NCBI GenBank assembly: GCA_947454695.1
Contig: CANGMW010000005.1
Span: 1 to 28,727 of the forward strand
Direction of reading: 5' to 3'
DNA: 28,727 bases
DNA from: Comamonadaceae bacterium
GTDB lineage: Bacteria > Pseudomonadota > Gammaproteobacteria > Burkholderiales > Burkholderiaceae_C
This document shows positions 17,862-23,850 of this stretch, piece by piece; the stretch's first letter is position 1; every line of letters starts with the position of its first letter. The notes beneath the pieces are model-generated. The model searched no databases. It saw nothing but the letters and a program-made list of their open reading frames with translations, and was not told the origin of the DNA. The translations under genes were made by a program, and so were the position numbers.

Positions 17862-18221
17862 ATGACACACCCCATCACGGTTTACGGCATCCCCAACTGC
17901 GACACGGTTAAAAAAGCGCGGACCTGGCTCACCGCACAAGGCGTGGACTTCACGTTCCATGACTTCAAGAAGCAAGGTGTGCCCGAGAAACAACTGGATC
18001 TCTGGATAGCCACCGTGGGCTGGGAAAAACTGGTGAACCGTCAGGGCCAGACCTGGCGCAAGCTGGAGGCTGCGGTGCAGGCGGGCGTGGCGGACGCCCT
18101 ATCGGCCCGCGCGCTGATGCTGGCGCACGCCAGTGTGATCAAGCGGCCGGTGGTGCAATGGTCAGGCGCCGATATCACGGTGGGCTTTGACGCGGCGGCC
18201 TGGGCGACCCGACTCAAATAA
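17862..18221 (+). CDS. ArsC/Spx family thioredoxin-fold protein (YffB-like)
   Basis: This 119-residue protein begins THPITVYGIPNCDTVKKAR, the thioredoxin-like fold of the ArsC/Spx/MgsR family with a single Cys near residue 13. It lacks the wider active site of a proven arsenate reductase. Members near biosynthetic genes are usually annotated as ArsC-family reductases without a known substrate. I use the ATG at 17862; a longer open frame upstream lies antisense to folC. It is divergent from folC with a 70-base gap. Confidence 0.85.
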   Translation: MTHPITVYGIPNCDTVKKARTWLTAQGVDFTFHDFKKQGVPEKQLDLWIATVGWEKLVNRQGQTWRKLEAAVQAGVADALSARALMLAHASVIKRPVVQWSGADITVGFDAAAWATRLK

Positions 18222-18307
18222 GCAGCTCGGCTGGCAGCCAGACTTGCATGGAGCCAAGTGGCCTAAAATCACAGGTTCGCTTCAATCAACCGCAGGCATT
18301 TTTGACC

Positions 18308-18625
18308 ATGAGCATTCCGCAAATCAACGGCGTTTCCGTCAACCCGCAAGCCAATGTCTATTTCGACGGCAAGTGCGTGAGCCACAGCATCACCTTCGCT
18401 GACGGCACCAAAAAATCCGTGGGCGTGATTTTGCCGGCCACCCTGACCTTCAACACCGGCGCGCCGGAAATCATGGAATGCGTGGCAGGTTCTTGCGAGT
18501 ACAAGTTGGCCGGCAGCAACGCCTGGGTCAAGTCCAGCACCGGTGAAAAATTCAGCGTGCCCGGCAACACGTCGTTCGAGATCCGCGTGACCGAGCCCTA
18601 CCACTACATCTGCCATTTCGGCTGA
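18308..18625 (+). CDS. ppnP: Pyrimidine/purine nucleoside phosphorylase
   Basis: This 105-residue single-domain cupin-like protein (DUF1255/YaiE family) cleaves a wide range of nucleosides with phosphate in E. coli. It has the family landmarks NVYFDGKCVSHSI, GVILPATLTFNTGAPEIMEC and the C-terminal YHYICHFG. The ATG at 18308 gives the standard family length; an in-frame ATG at 18248 would add 20 unrelated residues. It is followed 8 bases later by argG. Confidence 0.93.
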   Translation: MSIPQINGVSVNPQANVYFDGKCVSHSITFADGTKKSVGVILPATLTFNTGAPEIMECVAGSCEYKLAGSNAWVKSSTGEKFSVPGNTSFEIRVTEPYHYICHFG

Positions 18626-18633
18626 TTCACACC

Positions 18634-19971
18634 ATGGCCACCATTCTGCAAAACCTGCCCATCGGGCAAAAAGTCGGCATCGCCTTCTCCGGCGGCTTGG
18701 ACACCAGCGCCGCGCTGCACTGGATGAAGCTCAAGGGCGCCCTGCCCTACGCTTACACCGCCAACCTGGGGCAGCCTGATGAGCCCGACTACGACGAGAT
18801 CCCGCGCAAGGCCATGCAGTACGGCGCCAAGCTCGCACGTCTGATCGATTGCCGCCGCCAGCTCGCGCACGAAGGCATCGCCGCTTTACAAGCGGGTGCT
18901 TTCCACATCACCACCGCGGGTGCGACCTACTTCAACACCACGCCGCTGGGCCGTGCTGTCACCGGCACCATGTTGGTGGCTGCGATGAAGGAAGACGACG
19001 TCAACATCTGGGGCGACGGCAGCACCTTCAAGGGCAATGACATCGAGCGCTTTTACCGCTACGGCCTCCTCACCAACCCCGCGCTGAAGATCTACAAGCC
19101 CTGGCTGGACCAGACCTTCATTGACGAGCTGGGCGGTCGCGCCGAAATGTCGGCCTTCATGACCCAGGCCGGCTTTGGCTACAAGATGAGCGCCGAGAAG
19201 GCCTACTCCACCGACTCCAACATGCTGGGTGCCACCCATGAGGCCAAGGACCTGGAGTTCTTGAGCAGCGGCATGAAGATCGTCAACCCCATCATGGGCG
19301 TGGCCTTCTGGAAAGACGATGTCGTCGTGAAAGCCGAAGAGGTGCGCGTGCGCTTTGAAGAAGGCCAGCCCGTGGCCTTGAACGGCGTGCAGTACAACGA
19401 CCCGGTGGAATTGATTCTGGAAGCTAACCGCATTGGTGGACGCCATGGCCTGGGCATGAGCGACCAGATCGAGAACCGCATCATCGAAGCCAAGAGCCGC
19501 GGTATTTATGAAGCGCCGGGCCTGTCCCTGCTGTTCATTGCCTACGAGCGCCTGGTCACCGGCATCCACAACGAGGACACCATCGAGCAGTACCGCGACA
19601 ACGGCCGCAAGCTCGGTCGCTTGCTCTACCAGGGCCGCTGGTTTGACTCGCAAGCCATCATGCTGCGCGAAACCGCGCAACGCTGGGTGGCGCGCGCTGT
19701 GACCGGCGAGGTGACGATCGAGCTGCGACGCGGCAACGACTACTCGCTGCTCAACACCGAGAGCCCCAACCTCACCTACGCGCCTGAGCGCCTGAGCATG
19801 GAGAAGGTGGAAGACGCGCCGTTCTCACCGCAGGACCGCATCGGTCAGCTGACCATGCGCAACCTGGATATTTCGGACACGCGCGCCAAGCTGGGCGTCT
19901 ATGCCAAAACGGGCTTGCTGTCTGATGGTGTGGGTGGCGAGTTGTTGAGCTTTAACAAGCCGGCCAAGTAA
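18634..19971 (+). CDS. argG: Argininosuccinate synthase
   Basis: This 445-residue enzyme joins citrulline and aspartate with ATP in arginine synthesis. The N-terminal ATP pyrophosphatase loop AFSGGLDTS (about 17-25) is intact, and segments such as TTAGATYFNTTPLGR and NIWGDGSTFKGNDIERF mark the longer E. coli-type ArgG subgroup. The length matches that subgroup. It is the last gene before a strong bidirectional terminator. Confidence 0.97.
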   Translation: MATILQNLPIGQKVGIAFSGGLDTSAALHWMKLKGALPYAYTANLGQPDEPDYDEIPRKAMQYGAKLARLIDCRRQLAHEGIAALQAGAFHITTAGATYFNTTPLGRAVTGTMLVAAMKEDDVNIWGDGSTFKGNDIERFYRYGLLTNPALKIYKPWLDQTFIDELGGRAEMSAFMTQAGFGYKMSAEKAYSTDSNMLGATHEAKDLEFLSSGMKIVNPIMGVAFWKDDVVVKAEEVRVRFEEGQPVALNGVQYNDPVELILEANRIGGRHGLGMSDQIENRIIEAKSRGIYEAPGLSLLFIAYERLVTGIHNEDTIEQYRDNGRKLGRLLYQGRWFDSQAIMLRETAQRWVARAVTGEVTIELRRGNDYSLLNTESPNLTYAPERLSMEKVEDAPFSPQDRIGQLTMRNLDISDTRAKLGVYAKTGLLSDGVGGELLSFNKPAK

Positions 19972-19986
19972 TTTCTACGACAGACA

Positions 19987-20025
19987 CAAAAAAGGCACGG
20001 CGCCCAGGCACCGTGCCTTTTTTTT
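19987..20025. terminator. Bidirectional terminator between argG and the SRPBCC gene
   Basis: AAAAGGCACGG and CCGTGCCTTTT pair around a 10-base loop, with A and T runs on either side. It can end both the rightward argG transcript and the leftward SRPBCC/fdhD transcript. Confidence 0.9.
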
Positions 20026-20072
20026 CACCCGAACCCAACGCCACTGCCTGGGTCCCTGCTCAATGTGGCACG

Positions 20073-20519
20073 TCAGCCTGGAATGTTCGGTTCAACCAAC
20101 TGCGCAAGTTGCGCCAAAGACTCCTGCCAGCCGAGGTAGCACATCTCCACCGGAATCACCGACGGGATACCTTCTTCAAGTACCGAGAGTTCGGTGCCGC
20201 AGGAAACGGCTTTCAAATTCACCGTCACCTTCATCACGCCGGGCAAGTTGGGGTCATCAAAACTTTCAGTGAAGCAAATGCGCTCTTGGGGCACCAGTTC
20301 CAGGTACTCGCCACCAAATGCATGGCTGTTGCCGGAGGTGAAGTTGGTAAAACTCATTCGAAAGGTACCGCCCACTTCGGGCGTTAAGTGATCGACCGTG
20401 CCCACAAAGCCATAGGGCGGCAACCATTTGGCCAAGGCCCCGGCATCTAAAAATGCGCGGTAAATTTTTTCAGGTGCAGCGCGCAAAACGCGGTGCAAGT
20501 TAACAGTTCCTGTCGTCAT
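20073..20519 (-). CDS. SRPBCC (AHSA1-type) family protein
   Basis: This 148-residue soluble START-like protein has the typical opening HRVLRAAPEKIYRAFLDAGALAKWLPP and the later GGEYLELVPQERICFTESFDD. Such proteins bind small hydrophobic ligands or act as Hsp90 co-chaperone-like domains, and the specific role is unknown. A GGGAG ribosome site lies 6 bases before the ATG. It sits 25 bases after fdhD on the same strand and may be co-transcribed, although no functional link to formate metabolism is evident. Confidence 0.88.
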   Translation of the reverse strand: MTTGTVNLHRVLRAAPEKIYRAFLDAGALAKWLPPYGFVGTVDHLTPEVGGTFRMSFTNFTSGNSHAFGGEYLELVPQERICFTESFDDPNLPGVMKVTVNLKAVSCGTELSVLEEGIPSVIPVEMCYLGWQESLAQLAQLVEPNIPG

Positions 20520-20544
20520 CTCGCACTCCCTTTTTTATGAGTAA

Positions 20545-21402
20545 TCAAGCGACCACACGCAGCTTGCTGCCAGCCAGTTCGGGCTGCAACACCAGGCGAT
20601 GCGCGGCGGTGTAGCAAAGAAAATGCTTGTTGGTGGCGCGCCCGATAGTGCACAAGCCCACGCGCTGGGCCACATCAAAGCCCATCTGGGTGATGCCACT
20701 GCGTGAGACCACGACCGGGACACCCATTTGGGCAGATTTGATCACCATCTCACTGGTGAGCCGCCCAGTGGTGTAAAACACTTTGTCTGCACCTTGCATC
20801 CGGCTGGCTTCTTGCATCCACATCCAGCCGGCAATCGTGTCCACCGCGTTGTGGCGCCCCACGTCCTCCACAAAATGCAACAAGGTTTCGCCCTGGAACA
20901 GGGCGCAACCGTGCACGGAACCAGCCGACTTGTAGGTGCTTTCCTGAAGGCGGATAGCATTGACGATCCCGTACAGCTGGGACTGCGAAATACGCGCATC
21001 CGGCAACTGAATGTTGTCCACATCTTGCATCAAATCGCCAAACACACTGCCCTGACCGCAGCCGGTAGTCACGACACGTTTGGCTGTTTTTTCCGCCATG
21101 TCGGCAATGCCAGCTCGGGTCTTGACCGCTGCGGAACCCACCTCCCAATCCACCGTGATGGATTCGATGTCATGCACCGAGGTGATCAAGCGTTGATTGC
21201 GCAAAAAGCCCAGTACCAACAACTCCGGTGCTGAACCCAGAGTCATCAAGGTGACCAATTCCTGTTTGTCCACATACACGGTCAAGGCCCGCTCGGAGGG
21301 AATGGACAAAGGCTGAATTTCCCCGAATTCATTCACCGCCTGCACGACCTGCGTGAGCGGTGCATGGGCTTGGCTGAGTCGGGGTAAAGAGAAGTCAGAC
21401 AT
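20545..21402 (-). CDS. fdhD: Formate dehydrogenase accessory sulphurtransferase
   Basis: This 285-residue protein is FdhD, which passes sulphur from IscS to the molybdenum cofactor so that formate dehydrogenase is active. Family segments include the TLGSAPELLVLGFL region near 54-67, TTGCGQGS (112-119), GRHNAVD and FYTTGRLTSEMV, and the C-terminal SGITQMGFDVA. Only one Cys (Cys115) is present where E. coli FdhD has a C-X-X-C pair. It follows the formate dehydrogenase operon after a terminator, so it may have its own promoter in the short gap. Confidence 0.94.
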   Translation of the reverse strand: MSDFSLPRLSQAHAPLTQVVQAVNEFGEIQPLSIPSERALTVYVDKQELVTLMTLGSAPELLVLGFLRNQRLITSVHDIESITVDWEVGSAAVKTRAGIADMAEKTAKRVVTTGCGQGSVFGDLMQDVDNIQLPDARISQSQLYGIVNAIRLQESTYKSAGSVHGCALFQGETLLHFVEDVGRHNAVDTIAGWMWMQEASRMQGADKVFYTTGRLTSEMVIKSAQMGVPVVVSRSGITQMGFDVAQRVGLCTIGRATNKHFLCYTAAHRLVLQPELAGSKLRVVA

Positions 21403-21419
21403 GTGGTTCTAGCCTACAA

Positions 21420-21450
21420 CAAAAAGCCCGGGTCCGAGAACCCGGGCCTT
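21420..21450 (-). terminator. Rho-independent terminator of the formate dehydrogenase operon
   Basis: Read leftwards, AGGCCCGGGTTCTCGGACCCGGGCTTTTTG forms a nine-pair GC-rich stem, with a short loop, followed by five Ts. It lies between the 111-residue exported-protein gene and fdhD. Confidence 0.9.
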
Positions 21451-21493
21451 AAACCCACAGGCTGCGCTGTCAATCTGACAGCGACGGCCAGGT

Positions 21494-21829
21494 TTATTTT
21501 TTAGGCGCATCCTTGGCAGGGGCCGCAGGCGCAGCTGCGACTGTGGCAGGCGCAGCACCCGGTGCAGGGGCCGGCGTGTAGACAAAGGGCCCCGGATCAG
21601 CGCAAGGGGCGGTCGCCACAGGTTTCATGTCCTTGTGGGTTTTGCGGTAATGAGCCGCTGCCTTGTCTTGCGATTTGCACAATTGGTAGGCGTCCACTTT
21701 GCCGGCATGGGCCGTCTTGGCCGCGGTTTCAGCCGCTTTGGCTTTGGCTTCATCGGACAGAGCCGGCAACTTGGCGAGCGCAGACAAGGTGAGCATGCCA
21801 GCGGCCAAAAGCATAAGAATTTTTTTCAT
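21494..21829 (-). CDS. Small exported protein of the formate dehydrogenase operon, function unknown
   Basis: I do not recognise a named family. This 111-residue protein has a clear Sec signal peptide (residues 1-19, SALA-K), an Ala/Lys helical region (24-70), two cysteines (51 and 76) and a Pro/Ala-rich tail (83-111). It is 17 bases after the gamma subunit gene, has a good AGAGGA ribosome site 5 bases before the ATG, and is the last gene before the terminator. It probably acts in the periplasm with the enzyme; that is inference from position only. Confidence 0.8.
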   Translation of the reverse strand: MKKILMLLAAGMLTLSALAKLPALSDEAKAKAAETAAKTAHAGKVDAYQLCKSQDKAAAHYRKTHKDMKPVATAPCADPGPFVYTPAPAPGAAPATVAAAPAAPAKDAPKK

Positions 21830-21846
21830 GGTGTCCTCTTTAGGAA

Positions 21847-22983
21847 TTACGCTTGAACGGTGGGACGCGCGGGTGCAGTTTTATCCCGCTGGGCCGGAAT
21901 ACGGCCGGCTTTGATGTCGTCGTACCAGAGTTCGTGGTGTTCTTTGGCCCAGGTTTCATCCACATAGCCGGTCTTCATACCTTGGTAGGCGCCTTCCATG
22001 CCAATGGTGCCGAGGTAAATATGGCCCATGAACATCAGCATCATCAGCAAGGTGGCCACAGCGTGAACCATGTGCGCAATTTGCATGGTGCTGCGTTCGT
22101 AAAGCAGACCGGGGATGAGCTTGTCCATCACCAGACCTGAAGCCACCACGATCAAGCCCAGCAGAAACACGCCGCCCCAGAACACAACTTTCTCGCCCGC
22201 GTTGAAGCGACCTGATTTGATTTCATGACCGGACAGCAGACCACCGCCTTTGAGCAACCAGTTCAGGTCGCCTTTGGCGGGCAGGTTATCGCGCACAAAA
22301 GTGGCGAACACGATGACCAGGGACACGGCGAACATCGGGCCGGCAAAATTGTGGGCATTCTTGAGCGCATAGGCCAGCCAGCCAAACAAGGTGCCGCCCA
22401 GGACCGGCTCAAGCAAGAATTTGCCGAATGCGATCACCAAACCGGAAACTGCCAACACGCAAAACGCGATGGCATTGGCCCAGTGCGCAGAACGCTCAAA
22501 AGCGGTGAAACGTTCGATCATGCGCCCCGTGGGTTGGCCGTGCAGTCGCATGGTGCCCTTGCGCCAGTAAAACAAGGCAATGGCGCCGAGCACAATCAGC
22601 AATAGCGAGCCACCGTAAGGAATCAGCCATTGGTTGCGCACCTGGCGCCAGGCTTCGCCGCCGTTGGTCAGGCGTGAGCCGGGGTATTGCACAAAAGGCT
22701 GAATCAGGTTGCCGGCTTCAGGATTGGGCAGGCTGCTGTAGCCCGTGACGCCCGCACCGACCTGGCGCCACATGGGCGCGTTGTTGCCGGGCTGCACCTT
22801 CATGCGTTCGCCGTTACTCTGTTGGGCATAACCCGAATCCTGACTGGCCTCGGGCTTGACCTCGTTGATGTTCTGACTCTGAACGGCCCCCATGGCGGGG
22901 GCAGTCACTGCTTGGCTCTGAGCGTGTACCGATACGGCGCAGGCCCAGACCAAAACGAATGCCGCAGCAAGTGCTTTTTTCAT
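21847..22983 (-). CDS. Formate dehydrogenase gamma subunit (cytochrome b556)
   Basis: This 378-residue di-haem membrane subunit passes electrons from formate dehydrogenase to quinone. Residues 1-22 are a Sec signal peptide, then comes a periplasmic stretch of about 100 residues not found in E. coli FdnI, then a membrane helix (about 123-140) and the four-helix cytochrome b core. His167 (SAHW), His211 (AHNFAG), His307 and His321 correspond by spacing to the FdnI haem ligands; the last two are 14 apart as in FdnI. It is 12 bases after the lipoprotein gene. Confidence 0.93.
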   Translation of the reverse strand: MKKALAAAFVLVWACAVSVHAQSQAVTAPAMGAVQSQNINEVKPEASQDSGYAQQSNGERMKVQPGNNAPMWRQVGAGVTGYSSLPNPEAGNLIQPFVQYPGSRLTNGGEAWRQVRNQWLIPYGGSLLLIVLGAIALFYWRKGTMRLHGQPTGRMIERFTAFERSAHWANAIAFCVLAVSGLVIAFGKFLLEPVLGGTLFGWLAYALKNAHNFAGPMFAVSLVIVFATFVRDNLPAKGDLNWLLKGGGLLSGHEIKSGRFNAGEKVVFWGGVFLLGLIVVASGLVMDKLIPGLLYERSTMQIAHMVHAVATLLMMLMFMGHIYLGTIGMEGAYQGMKTGYVDETWAKEHHELWYDDIKAGRIPAQRDKTAPARPTVQA

Positions 22984-22995
22984 AAAGGCATCCTG

Positions 22996-23217
22996 TCAGT
23001 TGGTCTTGGTGTATTCGTTCTGGCTGTTTTGTCCGCGCGCCCTGAGCTGCGACTCCCAGCTCGTTTTGTCGCCTTGTTTCCAGGATTGTTCAGCAAACGG
23101 TTTGCCAGTACCGCTGTAGGCCGGCGCATCCCCGCGGGCCGTGCCCAGCGTTTGCGGCTTGTCGCCGCAGGCTGCCAGCATCAGAACGGACGCAGCGATC
23201 CATAAAGTTGTCTTCAT
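22996..23217 (-). CDS. Small lipoprotein in the formate dehydrogenase operon, function unknown
   Basis: This 73-residue protein has a lipoprotein signal peptide with lipobox LAAC (Cys17) and a short polar mature part of 56 residues. Asp at +3 (Gly18-Asp19) is within the region that affects sorting, but I make no firm call on which membrane. Its ATG overlaps the beta subunit stop (ATGA), so it is translated together with it. I know of no assigned function; a role in assembly or anchoring is possible. Confidence 0.8.
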   Translation of the reverse strand: MKTTLWIAASVLMLAACGDKPQTLGTARGDAPAYSGTGKPFAEQSWKQGDKTSWESQLRARGQNSQNEYTKTN

Positions 23218-23840
23218 TTTTTCGCTCCTTCAGCCGCCGGTGCCTGACCCGCCTGGCGTGAGCCGTAGGCGGTGCCCCAGCCCCACACTTCGGCGCCTTT
23301 GCCGCGCATGACCACGCGGTTGCGGAAGATGTCAGCCACCATGTCGCCGTCACCAGCCAGCAGCGCTTTGGTCGAGCACATCTCGGCGCACACCGGCAAC
23401 TTGCCTTCGGCCAGACGGTTGCGACCGTATTTTTCGAATTCAGCCTGACTGCCGTTTTCTTCGGGGCCACCGGCACAGAACGTGCATTTGTCCATCTTGC
23501 CGCGCACGCCGAACGTGCCTTGCGAGGGGAATTGCGGTGCGCCAAAGGGGCAAGCGTAGGAGCAGTAGCCGCAGCCGATACACACATCTTTGTCGTGCAA
23601 GACCACACCTTCGTCGGTGCGATAGAAGCAATTCACGGGGCAGACTGCCATGCAAGGTGCGTCGCTGCAATGCATGCAGGCCACCGAGATGGATTTTTCG
23701 CCGGGAACACCGTCGTTGAGCGTGACCACGCGGCGGCGATTCACGCCCCACGGGACTTCGTGTTCATTCTTACAGGCCGTCACACAGCCATTGCACTCGA
23801 TGCAACGCTCGGTATCACATACAAATTTCATGCGTGCCAT
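23214..23840 (-). CDS. fdh3B: Formate dehydrogenase beta subunit, four [4Fe-4S] clusters (FDH3 type)
   Basis: This 208-residue electron-transfer subunit links the catalytic subunit to cytochrome b. Four cysteine motifs are visible: CIECNGCVTAC (13-23), CMHCSDAPCMAVCP (about 55-68), CIGCGYCSYACP (about 87-98) and the KCTFC..CAEMC pair near 119-154, the arrangement of FdnH-like subunits. Unlike E. coli FdnH it has no C-terminal membrane helix. A GAGGAG ribosome site precedes the ATG; the gene begins 10 bases after the catalytic subunit stop and overlaps the lipoprotein gene by 4 bases. Confidence 0.95.
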   Translation of the reverse strand: MARMKFVCDTERCIECNGCVTACKNEHEVPWGVNRRRVVTLNDGVPGEKSISVACMHCSDAPCMAVCPVNCFYRTDEGVVLHDKDVCIGCGYCSYACPFGAPQFPSQGTFGVRGKMDKCTFCAGGPEENGSQAEFEKYGRNRLAEGKLPVCAEMCSTKALLAGDGDMVADIFRNRVVMRGKGAEVWGWGTAYGSRQAGQAPAAEGAKK

Positions 23841-23850
23841 GGTGTTCTCC

